Assembly: GCA_042434945.1 (NCBI GenBank)
Contig: CP170191.1
Span: 1,364,001-1,428,000, forward strand
Source of the DNA: Escherichia hormaechei_A
GTDB taxonomy: Bacteria > Pseudomonadota > Gammaproteobacteria > Enterobacterales > Enterobacteriaceae
DNA: 64,000 bases
Reading direction: 5' to 3'
The position numbers were made by a program, and so were the translations under genes. The notes beneath the pieces are model-generated. The model was given only the letters and a program-made list of their open reading frames with translations, was not told the origin of the DNA and ran no database searches. How positions within the stretch are numbered: position 1 is the first letter of the stretch; the number at the start of each line of letters is the position of its first letter. Shown here in pieces: positions 53,498 through 62,131 of the stretch.

Positions 53498-55093
53498 TTA
53501 AAATTCCATGAATGGTAACTTCCTTCGCACGCCCGACGCAGGTTTTCCAGCCGCTTTCGCCATCGCTTTACCAATTTCAGCGCACTCAGACAAACCCTGA
53601 ACAAAGGGATGATCGTGCATCAGCCAGGGGATCGCCCCAAAAGCGATGCGCCCCCGCAGTGATGCAGGCGCCAGCAACGTATAGTCTTCCCCCACGTCCG
53701 GGACGTCATCGCCGGTTTCCGCAAGCTGTTTACGCAGGGTGGGGAAGGGAATGTCCTTGTTTCTGAGTGGCTTTTGCCCGCGCGCATCAATAAACACGTC
53801 GAAGCGGTAACGCTTTTCTGCCGTGGTGATGACGGTCTGATCGCTGCCGATATCCAGGTCGTAATTATCACCGAGTGCGACCACGCTAATGATCCCTGCC
53901 TCGCGCAGCGCCAGTAAACGGCGGATAGACTGCGGTGGAATGGCGGCATAATTATCGATAAACACACGCTCCAGCCCGGATTTAAACCGCTCTCTGTCAT
54001 GCTCACTGAGTGAAGGGACGATGGCCTGAACCACTTCATGCAGACGAAGCACGGTATAGCGCCAGGCAACGGTGCGTTTTTCGCGCTTGTTGCGCTCCAC
54101 TTCTTTCAGATTCGCTTCGGCCCAGGTGAAAGGGCCATGCTTTTTACGATCCTCAAACCAGACATCACGAAGCGTGTCGGCATTCAGCGTACCGAGCGAT
54201 ATCGCCTGGCACCAGCGCGGATCGGCCAGCTCGAGCTCTTTCACCATCAGCGCAAAGATGCGGTCAAGCAGCCCGTCCGGGCCTTTGGCGATTTCACTTT
54301 CCGCCACAGACTCCGTTAACACGGACAGCGGTTCATAAGGGATAGGGCAGTAAAAGTCGGCCTCCGGCAGAACGCCCGTGCGGGACATCAGCGTGATATT
54401 TAACCCTTCGCTGCCTTTATTGACAACGAACTGCTCCCCGCTAAACCGGCCATGCTGCATCACAACCGCCATTGCAGCGTCCAGGCCGCTGAGGGAAGTA
54501 CCCATGATCCCCACCTCACAGGCTCGGATCTCCGCGTCCATCAGCCCCGACCATGGGCTTGGGAAATATGCGCGGGTGGTTTCATCTTCATCAGGCCAGA
54601 CGTGGCCGGTGGCGACTACCGCAAGATCAAACCGCCTTGAGAAAGGGGCATCGTTCACTGAAAGGGCCACACCGTCTGCATCAGCCTTAATATCCGTGAC
54701 TTCTGCGTTGGGGTGCACCTCGACATGAAAGCCCGACTTTTTCGCCTCAGCAACGACGGCAAGAAACCGATCGTGAAAATATTCACCCAACAGAATACGC
54801 GGCAGGAATTGCCGGTCGTGCAGTTTCTCACTATCGACGTTATAGCGGGCAAGATGGGCCGCACTCTGCTGTTTGAGCCAGTCGAGGTAGGTAATAAAAA
54901 TGGGCGGGATTTCGATACTGGCGATGTTCGCCAGCATCAGCCGGGAATTATCCTCGTCGCTGTAGGGCATCCCAACACCGGGTTGGTCTGCCTTTTCGAA
55001 CACGGTGATCGAAAGCGGCGCTGCGTTGTTAAGAAGTGAGTAAAAGGTGTAAATCCCTGTTGGGCCTGAGCCGATAATAGCGATTTTTTTCAT
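53498..55093 (-). CDS. ydhS: FAD/NAD(P)-binding oxidoreductase YdhS
   Basis: 531 residues, closely similar along its length to E. coli YdhS (534). The N-terminal Rossmann motif is MKKIAIIGSGPTGIYTFYSL; other blocks are GVGMPYSDEDNSRLMLANIA, TGHVWPDEDE and VGIMGTSLSGLDAAMAV (second dinucleotide fold). The substrate is unknown. In E. coli ydhS lies in the same general region, so this is backbone rather than accessory. Confidence 0.88.
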   Translation of the reverse strand: MKKIAIIGSGPTGIYTFYSLLNNAAPLSITVFEKADQPGVGMPYSDEDNSRLMLANIASIEIPPIFITYLDWLKQQSAAHLARYNVDSEKLHDRQFLPRILLGEYFHDRFLAVVAEAKKSGFHVEVHPNAEVTDIKADADGVALSVNDAPFSRRFDLAVVATGHVWPDEDETTRAYFPSPWSGLMDAEIRACEVGIMGTSLSGLDAAMAVVMQHGRFSGEQFVVNKGSEGLNITLMSRTGVLPEADFYCPIPYEPLSVLTESVAESEIAKGPDGLLDRIFALMVKELELADPRWCQAISLGTLNADTLRDVWFEDRKKHGPFTWAEANLKEVERNKREKRTVAWRYTVLRLHEVVQAIVPSLSEHDRERFKSGLERVFIDNYAAIPPQSIRRLLALREAGIISVVALGDNYDLDIGSDQTVITTAEKRYRFDVFIDARGQKPLRNKDIPFPTLRKQLAETGDDVPDVGEDYTLLAPASLRGRIAFGAIPWLMHDHPFVQGLSECAEIGKAMAKAAGKPASGVRRKLPFMEF

Positions 55094-55679
55094 CGAAAGC
55101 GTTCCTGCGTTTCTGAACCATAAAACAAGCGTAGCAGGAGAAAGGCTAAGTCATTCAATGAAGGGAGAAATTAAGACGTTTAGAAGAGGGGATGTTGCCC
55201 CTCTTCCTGAACTTATGGAAAAGTTAAGTGCAATTGACCCTGGCTGATTAGATATGATTCTGCCTGATTTCTGAAAGGAAAGACTGTTTGGTCCCAGGTT
55301 TAACGATTATCTGTATGTAATGGGGGTTAAAAAAGAGATAGGGTATTTAAATATATAGTGGGGCCAATATTATCCTTATTTTTATAACTGTGAGTGATGG
55401 AATAATCCAGCATTGGACTAATCCACTCCTTGTGTAAAGTAATAAAATAATAAGGTTTCTAGCCTTTAAAACAACCTTTCTGTCAGGGTCGCGAGGGCGT
55501 TTCGGCAGACGCTACGCGGCGTTCTTTTTATACCCTTCCTGGCATAAAACTCTTAAGAAAAGTCTAATGGTAGATCTTTGATTTGAGAAGTTGATTTTAA
55601 ATGGGCTTTTGCTCTAATATGGTTTTGTAAAGAAACGTCACTCACTTAACATTTATTTCTTTTAAAGAAAGGGACTGCT
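55094..55679. promoter_or_regulatory. 586-bp AT-rich leader region of the T6SS cluster
   Basis: No convincing ORF on either strand. It contains AT-rich stretches, a GC-rich patch at about 55485-55525 that can fold, and the AAAGAAAGG ribosome site of tssB at its end. The low GC content contrasts with the flanking genes and fits an H-NS-silenced promoter; that is inference. Confidence 0.55.
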
Positions 55680-56171
55680 ATGGCCGATTCATTCCAGAAT
55701 GAGGTGCCCAAGGCACGCATAAACTTAAAGCTGGCTCTGCATACAGGTGGCGCGCAGAAGAAAATCGAACTGCCGCTTAAACTCCTCACCGTCGGTGATT
55801 TCAGTAATGGAAAAGAGAATCGCCCATTATCGGAAAGGGAGAAAATTAACGTCAATAAAAATAACTTCAACAGCGTACTTTCGGAATTTAACCCGGAAGT
55901 GAATCTGACGGTTCCTAACACAATGGCCGGGGATGGTTCGGAAGAAAGCATAAAACTGAATTTCTCCGATATTAAGGATTTCGAACCTGAACAGGTTGCC
56001 CGCCAGATCCCCCAGCTCCGCGCCATGCTGGCCATGCGTAATTTATTACGCGACCTCAAATCCAATCTCCTTGATAACGCCACTTTCAGAAAAGAACTCG
56101 AGAAAATTCTTAAAGACCCGGCGCTGTCTCAGGAATTACGCGACGAAATGAGTGCACTGGCCCCGAAATAA
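55680..56171 (+). CDS. tssB: T6SS small sheath protein TssB (VipA)
   Basis: A 163-residue contractile-sheath subunit with the typical opening SFQNEVPKARINLKLALHTG and KIELPLKLLTVGDFSNG, and the helical tail RNLLRDLKSNLLDNATFRKE. It pairs with TssC to form the sheath around the Hcp tube. It is the first gene of the cluster. Confidence 0.95.
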   Translation: MADSFQNEVPKARINLKLALHTGGAQKKIELPLKLLTVGDFSNGKENRPLSEREKINVNKNNFNSVLSEFNPEVNLTVPNTMAGDGSEESIKLNFSDIKDFEPEQVARQIPQLRAMLAMRNLLRDLKSNLLDNATFRKELEKILKDPALSQELRDEMSALAPK

Positions 56172-56211
56172 GCGGCATGTGTAATTTAATGGATTAACCG
56201 GGAATATGCTG

Positions 56212-57747
56212 ATGTCTGTGAATACTGAAACCGCCTCCGCGCAGGGGCAGACCACCGTACTGGAAAAAGAGGGCGTTTACGCCTCCCTGTTTGAAAAAAT
56301 CAACCTGACCCCGGCCTCCAGCCTGGGGGATATCAATGCGTTTCTGGATGACGCCGCGCTTTCTGACGCTCCGGCGGGTGAACGCCTGACGGCGGCGATG
56401 CAGGTGTTTATGGACTGCATCCGCAAATCCGGTCAGCCGGTGGAGAAGCTCGACAAAACGCTGATTGACCACCATATCGCTGAGCTGGATTTCCAGATCA
56501 GCCGTCAGCTGGATGCCGTAATGCATCACCAGGAGTTCCAGAAGGTGGAGTCCCTGTGGCGCGGCCTGAAGCAGCTGGTGGACAGCACCGACTACCGCCA
56601 GAACGTGAAAACCGAAATTCTGGATGTGTCGAAAGAAGATCTGCGTCAGGACTTTGAAGACGCGCCGGAACTTATCCAGAGCGGCCTCTACTGGCACACC
56701 TATACCGCCGAATACGACACCCCGGGCGGCGAGCCGATTGGCTCCGTGATTTCATCCTATGAATTTGACGCCAGCCCGCAGGATGTGGCGCTGCTGCGCA
56801 ACATCTCTAAAGTGTCAGCTGCCGCACATATGCCGTTTATTGGCTCTGTCGGTCCGAAATTCTTCCTGAAAGATTCGATGGAAGAGGTCGCTGCAATTAA
56901 GGATATCGGCAACTACTTCGACCGCGCCGAGTACATCAAGTGGAAATCCTTCCGCGACACCGACGACGCCCGCTACATCGGCCTCGTGATGCCGCGCGTG
57001 CTGGGGCGTCTGCCGTATGGCCCGGACACCGTACCTGTACGCAGCTTTAACTACGTTGAGCAGGTGAAAGGCCCGGATCACGAGAAATACCTGTGGACCA
57101 GCGCGTCGTTCTCCTTCGCGTCAAACATGGTGAAGAGCTTCATCAATAACGGCTGGTGCGTGCAGATCCGTGGCCCGCAGGCGGGCGGGGCGGTGAAAGA
57201 CCTGCCTATTCATCTGTACGATCTGGGTACCGGCAACCAGGTGAAAATCCCGTCTGAGGTGATGATCCCGGAGACCCGCGAGTTCGAGTTCGCCAACCTC
57301 GGCTTTATCCCGCTCTCGTATTACAAAAACCGCGACTATGCCTGCTTCTTCTCGGCGAACTCCGCGCAGAAACCGGCGCTGTATGACACTGCGGATGCCA
57401 CGGCCAACAGCCGCATCAACGCACGTCTGCCGTACATCTTCCTGCTGTCGCGTATTGCGCACTACCTGAAGCTCATCCAGCGCGAGAACATCGGCACCAC
57501 CAAGGACCGCCGTCTGCTGGAGCTGGAGCTCAACACCTGGGTGCGTAGTCTGGTGACGGAAATGACCGATCCGGGCGATGAGTTGCAGGCTTCTCATCCG
57601 CTGCGTGACGCGAAGGTGGTGGTGGAAGATATCGAAGACAACCCGGGTTTCTTCCGCGTGAAGCTGTTTGCGGTACCGCACTTCCAGGTGGAAGGCATGG
57701 ATGTGAACCTGTCTCTGGTGAGCCAGATGCCGAAAGCGAAAGCGTAA
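56212..57747 (+). CDS. tssC: T6SS large sheath protein TssC (VipB)
   Basis: 511 residues from the ATG at 56212, which has GGGA eight bases upstream (an ATG at 56206 is too close). Family blocks include FQKVESLWRGLKQLVDSTDY, AHMPFIGSVGPKFF, the GPD...KYLWTSASFSFASNM region and the C-terminal FFRVKLFAVPHFQVEGMDVN. It assembles with TssB into the extended sheath recycled by ClpV. Confidence 0.96.
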   Translation: MSVNTETASAQGQTTVLEKEGVYASLFEKINLTPASSLGDINAFLDDAALSDAPAGERLTAAMQVFMDCIRKSGQPVEKLDKTLIDHHIAELDFQISRQLDAVMHHQEFQKVESLWRGLKQLVDSTDYRQNVKTEILDVSKEDLRQDFEDAPELIQSGLYWHTYTAEYDTPGGEPIGSVISSYEFDASPQDVALLRNISKVSAAAHMPFIGSVGPKFFLKDSMEEVAAIKDIGNYFDRAEYIKWKSFRDTDDARYIGLVMPRVLGRLPYGPDTVPVRSFNYVEQVKGPDHEKYLWTSASFSFASNMVKSFINNGWCVQIRGPQAGGAVKDLPIHLYDLGTGNQVKIPSEVMIPETREFEFANLGFIPLSYYKNRDYACFFSANSAQKPALYDTADATANSRINARLPYIFLLSRIAHYLKLIQRENIGTTKDRRLLELELNTWVRSLVTEMTDPGDELQASHPLRDAKVVVEDIEDNPGFFRVKLFAVPHFQVEGMDVNLSLVSQMPKAKA

Positions 57748-57760
57748 GGCGGTAGCAGGG

Positions 57761-59101
57761 ATGAAAATTTATCGTCCGTTATGGGAAGACGGGGCCTTCC
57801 TGGCCCCGCAGCAGTTCCAGCAGCAGGCCCGCTGGGATGCACATGTGGCCGACACTGTGGCCCGGATGGCGCTGGCGCACCCGTGGGGTGTGCTGTGCGC
57901 GGAGTTCGACGAAGGCGCGCTGGCCCTTTCACGGCTGAATGCCACCCGGCTTTGCGTGCGCTTTGCGGATGGTACGCTGGTGGACACAGATCTGGCGGAT
58001 AACCTGCCGCCGGTATGTGATTTATCAGCGGCGGGGAGTGATGCAGTTGAAGTGCTGCTGTGTCTGCCACTCCTCAGCGCCAACGGCGGTAATCTGGATG
58101 ACGGGCGGGACAGTGCCCGTCCGCGCCGCTGGCAGTCTGAACGGGTGACGGTGCAGGAACTGGCCGGGCATGAGCGCAGTGAACTGACGGTACTTCGTCA
58201 TGCTCTGACGCTGCGGCTGTCGACGCAGGAAAACAGCGCCTGGCTTACCTGCCCGGTGGCGAGACTGATGCGAAACGCGCAGGGGCAGTGGGTACTGGAG
58301 CGGAGCTTTATTCCGCCGCTGCTCTCTTTGTCTGCCAGCCCGTTACTGCTCAGCGAACTGAGTGATTTGCTGCACCGCCTTGCGGCCCGGCGTAAGCGCC
58401 TGATGGCAATGCGCCGTGAAAGCAACGAGCGGATGGCGGACTTCGCGGTGGCCGATGTATCACTGTTCTGGTTGCTGAACGCCCTCAACAGCGTTGAGCC
58501 GGTACTGACGGAGCTGCACCAGGCGCCGTCCCGCCATCCGGAACTGCTGTACCGCGAGCTGGCCCGCCTTGCCGGCAGCCTGCTGACCTTTTCACTTGAA
58601 CATGATGTGGACGCCATTCCCCCCTATCGGCATGACGCGCCGGAAACGGTGTTCCCGCCGCTGTTTACCCTGCTTGATAGTCTCCTTGAAGCCAGCCTGC
58701 CGTCGCGCGTGATCGCTATTGAACTGAAACAGGGCGAAGACCGGGAAATCTGGCGCGGGAAGCTGCACGACGCGCGGCTGCGTGAAGGGGCCGATTTCTA
58801 TCTCTCCGTACGCTCCGCCATGCCAAACCACGAACTTCAGACGCGCTTCCCGCAACTGTGCAAGGCGGGCAGCCACGATGATGTCTCTGAGGTGGTGAAT
58901 ATCGCCCTGAGCGGGATGGTGATTAAACCGCTGAGTCACGTTCCGGCGGCCATCCCGCTGCGCCTGGAAAATCAGTTTTTCGCGCTGGATCTGTCCACCG
59001 ATGCTGCTCGTGCCATGCTGGAAGCCGGGAACTGTACCTTCTATACGCCGGGCTCCCTCGGTGAGGTGAAACTTGAACTGTTTGCGGTGCTGCGCTCATG
59101 A
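57761..59101 (+). CDS. tssK: T6SS baseplate protein TssK
   Basis: A 446-residue baseplate component linking the wedge complex to the membrane complex. It begins with the family signature KIYRPLWEDGAFLAPQQFQQ and ends with NCTFYTPGSLGEVKLELFAV. It overlaps the next gene by four bases (ATGA), implying coupling. Confidence 0.95.
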   Translation: MKIYRPLWEDGAFLAPQQFQQQARWDAHVADTVARMALAHPWGVLCAEFDEGALALSRLNATRLCVRFADGTLVDTDLADNLPPVCDLSAAGSDAVEVLLCLPLLSANGGNLDDGRDSARPRRWQSERVTVQELAGHERSELTVLRHALTLRLSTQENSAWLTCPVARLMRNAQGQWVLERSFIPPLLSLSASPLLLSELSDLLHRLAARRKRLMAMRRESNERMADFAVADVSLFWLLNALNSVEPVLTELHQAPSRHPELLYRELARLAGSLLTFSLEHDVDAIPPYRHDAPETVFPPLFTLLDSLLEASLPSRVIAIELKQGEDREIWRGKLHDARLREGADFYLSVRSAMPNHELQTRFPQLCKAGSHDDVSEVVNIALSGMVIKPLSHVPAAIPLRLENQFFALDLSTDAARAMLEAGNCTFYTPGSLGEVKLELFAVLRS

Positions 59102-59751
59102 ACGATGCCGACATTGACCTGATAAACAAAACGTTTTATCCGGGCTGGCTGTTGGTCAGCCAGTTGCGCAGCGGCCAGGAGGTAAAGGACGGCGAAGCGC
59201 TGTACCGACGGGCCTGCCGGTGGGTGAACGCCGCGCGTGAATCGCTGAACGAAGCCGGGTTCAGCACCACGTCCTGCGACCATATGCTGTATGCGTACTG
59301 CGCCCTGATGGATGAGAGCGTGCTGAACCGGGATAAACAGGATGACGGTTACCGCCAGTGGCGAAAAGACCCACTTCAGGCGCGGTTTTTCCGTACCCTG
59401 AATGCAGGGGAAGAGCTATGGGAGCGTATCCGTACGGCCCTGCGCGAACCTGCGCCGGATGTGGCGGTGCTGACCTGCCTGTACCGCACTCTGCAACTGG
59501 GCTTCACCGGCCAGTACCGCACGCAGGATGATGAGCGGCGTGAGGATGTGGTGCGCGCGCTCAGTGAGCGCGTACCGCCGTTTGCGCTGACCCAGGAAAC
59601 GCCTGTGGTAGTCAGGGCATCCCGCCTGCGCAGCGGACGCCGGATGTACTGGCTGGGCTGGGCGGCGGGCGTGGTGGTGCTGGCGGCGCTGTGGTTCACC
59701 TTCTCATCTGTGCTGTCGCAGATGGTGGCGCAGATAGCGGGGCAGGGATAA
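59098..59751 (+). CDS. tssL: T6SS membrane-complex protein TssL (DotU/IcmH)
   Basis: A 217-residue protein with a cytoplasmic helical domain (CDHMLYAYCALMDESVLNRD; CLYRTLQLGFTGQY) and a single C-terminal transmembrane helix (about 184-206). It belongs to the TssJLM trans-envelope complex. No peptidoglycan-binding domain is fused; the next gene supplies an OmpA domain. Confidence 0.94.
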   Translation: MNDADIDLINKTFYPGWLLVSQLRSGQEVKDGEALYRRACRWVNAARESLNEAGFSTTSCDHMLYAYCALMDESVLNRDKQDDGYRQWRKDPLQARFFRTLNAGEELWERIRTALREPAPDVAVLTCLYRTLQLGFTGQYRTQDDERREDVVRALSERVPPFALTQETPVVVRASRLRSGRRMYWLGWAAGVVVLAALWFTFSSVLSQMVAQIAGQG

Positions 59752-59754
59752 CGG

Positions 59755-61461
59755 ATGCGTCAACTCACCCGAACGCTACTCACACTGTTTGCTGCTGTTC
59801 TGGCCCTGTGGCTGGTCGTGGGTTTCTGGCCGATTTCCACCATCAGCCGTTCTGTGCTCAGCGTCTGTATTCTGCTGGTCTGCGGTGCGGCGCTATGGCA
59901 TCGGTGGCGGCGTCGCCAGTTCGTCATACCGGTAACAGAGCATGTCCTGCCCCCGGAAGATTTTCAGGGTGCGGTGGTGCTGGTCTGCGGCGATACGACC
60001 AGCCTGTTCCCTCCCGATACCGTTTATCGTGAAACCCGTCAGGGCTGGTACATACACGCGCAAAATGCAGAACAGCTGCCGCTGCTGGCGCAGCATCTGG
60101 CGGCTGTCCGTCCGGCGCTGATGTCGCAGGTCTCGGTATTGCTGGCGCTGATACCGGAACAGCAGACGTCGGAAGAGGCGTTGGCGCAGACGCTCCGTAG
60201 CTGGCGACGCAGTATAACGCAGTGCCGGACCTGGCTGAACGGTGTTCCGCCGGTATGGAGCGTGGCCTGGGTGTCGCCACCTGACCTTCACCCTAAAGAA
60301 GAGGCGCAGTGGTTTACCGTCACACCGGAGTTACCGGGCGTGCGGGTGCGGCAAAACGGACATGTCACCCTGCCGGTGACGGACTGGCAGTGGGAGAGCG
60401 GCAGCCGCGCCTCACGCCTTTATGACACGCTGTGGCTGGACAGCATACTGGCGCTGATGGCGCACCACCTCACCCGGCCACTCAGCGCCCGACAGGGTGA
60501 GCTTCCGCAGCTGAAACTCTGCGCGGCAGGTATCTGTCTGACACCGATCGCCGCAACAGAGGATAACCTCTGGCAACAGCAGATAGCCGGTATCACCACG
60601 CTTTGCCCGAAACCTGACTTTGCACCGGAATTACTGCCGCTGCCGGAGGTATTGCTGCCGTACCTGCCACGTCGTCACGGCATCAGCCGCCGGATGCAGA
60701 ATATGCGGCTGGCCGGGGGGATCAGCTTTGTCTTCCTTGCGCTGGCAATGCTGGCTTCCTTTATCAACAACCAGCGGCTGGTGCGCAGCGTGGGCGACCA
60801 CCTTGCCGTATACCACCGTCTCAGCGGCACGCCACCTGAGCCGAAGCAGCAGGCGCAGCTGCGTTTGCGGGCAGACAGCCGCCTGCTGGACGACTGGCTG
60901 CGGCGTGGCGAGCCACTGCGTTACGGGCTCGGCCTGTATCAGGGCATGCGTCTGATCCCGCCGGTAGAAGCCGCCATTAATAGCTGGACGCCACCGCCGC
61001 CACCTCGTCCGGTGATTAAGAAAATCGTGCAGGGGCCACAGACTGTCCGCCTCGACAGCATGTCGCTGTTTGATACCGGAAAGTGGGCGCTTAAACCCGC
61101 CTCAACAAAGCTGCTGGTGAACTCGCTTGTGGGGATCAAGGCGAAGCCCGGCTGGCTGATTGTGGTCGCGGGCCATACCGACAGCACCGGGGATGACCAG
61201 TCCAACCAGGTGCTGTCGCTTAAGCGTGCGGAGTCGGTGCGCGACTGGATGCGGGATACCGGCGACGTGCCGGAGAGCTGTTTTGCGGTGCAGGGCTATG
61301 GTGAAAGCCGTCCTGTCGCCACCAACGACACGGCGGAAGGCCGGGCGCTGAACCGCCGTGTCGAAATCAGTCTGGTACCGCAGGCGAATGCCTGTCAGGC
61401 GCCGGGCAAGACCCATGCGTCATCGCAGGATGATGGCGCTGATAACAATGTAACGGAGTAA
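59755..61461 (+). CDS. T6SS OmpA-domain membrane protein
   Basis: A 568-residue protein with two N-terminal hydrophobic segments (about 10-48), a long periplasmic or cytoplasmic middle, a further helix near residue 320-337 (ISFVFLALAMLASFI) and a C-terminal OmpA-like peptidoglycan-binding domain (about 420-545; VVAGHTDSTGDDQSNQVLSL, GYGESRPVATN, NRRVEISLV). It lies four bases after tssL and probably anchors the membrane complex to peptidoglycan, as fused OmpA domains do in other TssL proteins. Confidence 0.88.
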   Translation: MRQLTRTLLTLFAAVLALWLVVGFWPISTISRSVLSVCILLVCGAALWHRWRRRQFVIPVTEHVLPPEDFQGAVVLVCGDTTSLFPPDTVYRETRQGWYIHAQNAEQLPLLAQHLAAVRPALMSQVSVLLALIPEQQTSEEALAQTLRSWRRSITQCRTWLNGVPPVWSVAWVSPPDLHPKEEAQWFTVTPELPGVRVRQNGHVTLPVTDWQWESGSRASRLYDTLWLDSILALMAHHLTRPLSARQGELPQLKLCAAGICLTPIAATEDNLWQQQIAGITTLCPKPDFAPELLPLPEVLLPYLPRRHGISRRMQNMRLAGGISFVFLALAMLASFINNQRLVRSVGDHLAVYHRLSGTPPEPKQQAQLRLRADSRLLDDWLRRGEPLRYGLGLYQGMRLIPPVEAAINSWTPPPPPRPVIKKIVQGPQTVRLDSMSLFDTGKWALKPASTKLLVNSLVGIKAKPGWLIVVAGHTDSTGDDQSNQVLSLKRAESVRDWMRDTGDVPESCFAVQGYGESRPVATNDTAEGRALNRRVEISLVPQANACQAPGKTHASSQDDGADNNVTE

Positions 61462-61466
61462 TTAAC

Positions 61467-61958
61467 ATGGCAATTCCAGTCTATCTGTGGCTGAAGGACG
61501 ACGGCGGCGCGGACATCAAAGGGTCTGTGGACGTTCAGGATCGTGAAGGCAGTATCGAAGTGGTGGCCCAGGAGCACAACCTGTACATCCCGACCGATAA
61601 CAATACCGGCAAGCTGACCGGCACCCGTATCCACACGCCTTTCCTGTTCACCAAGGAAATCGACTCCTCCAGCCCGTACCTGTACAAGGCGGTGACGACC
61701 GGCCAGACCCTGAAATCGGCTGAGTTCAAATGGTACAGAATCAATGACGCAGGCCAGGAAGTGGAGTACTTCAACACGAAGCTTGAGAACGTGAAGCTGG
61801 TGAAAGTGAATCCGAAGATGCATGACATCAAGGACCCGGCTTTCGAGAAGCACAACCACCTCGAGCAGATTGAACTGCGCTACGAAAAAATCACCTGGAC
61901 CTACAAGGACGGCAACATCATTCATTCCGATTCCTGGAACGAACGCGCCACTGCGTAA
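61467..61958 (+). CDS. hcp: T6SS tube protein Hcp
   Basis: A 163-residue Hcp that stacks as hexameric rings to form the secreted inner tube. It has the family opening MAIPVYLWLKDDGGADIKGS and the strands FLFTKEIDSSSPYLYKAV and HLEQIELRYEKITWTYKDGN. A terminator-like hairpin just downstream suggests extra expression relative to the genes that follow. Confidence 0.96.
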   Translation: MAIPVYLWLKDDGGADIKGSVDVQDREGSIEVVAQEHNLYIPTDNNTGKLTGTRIHTPFLFTKEIDSSSPYLYKAVTTGQTLKSAEFKWYRINDAGQEVEYFNTKLENVKLVKVNPKMHDIKDPAFEKHNHLEQIELRYEKITWTYKDGNIIHSDSWNERATA

Positions 61959-61966
61959 GAGCCCTG

Positions 61967-61994
61967 AGCAGACGGTCAGCCGTCTGCTTTTTTT
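61967..61994 (+). terminator. Terminator/attenuator between hcp and clpV
   Basis: Perfect 9-4-9 hairpin AGCAGACGG-TCAG-CCGTCTGCT followed by seven T, nine bases after hcp. The downstream 137 bp hold no clear gene. Confidence 0.88.
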
Positions 61995-62131
61995 GCTGAG
62001 CGCCTGCACTGACGGGTGGTCAGCAAAGAAAAACACAATCTGCCTGCCCGACCTGATGCGCTTTGGGTTCCTGAATAACAGGGAACAGCGACGGGCGGTA
62101 GCGTGTCCGGAACTGATAAAGAGAGAGTCTC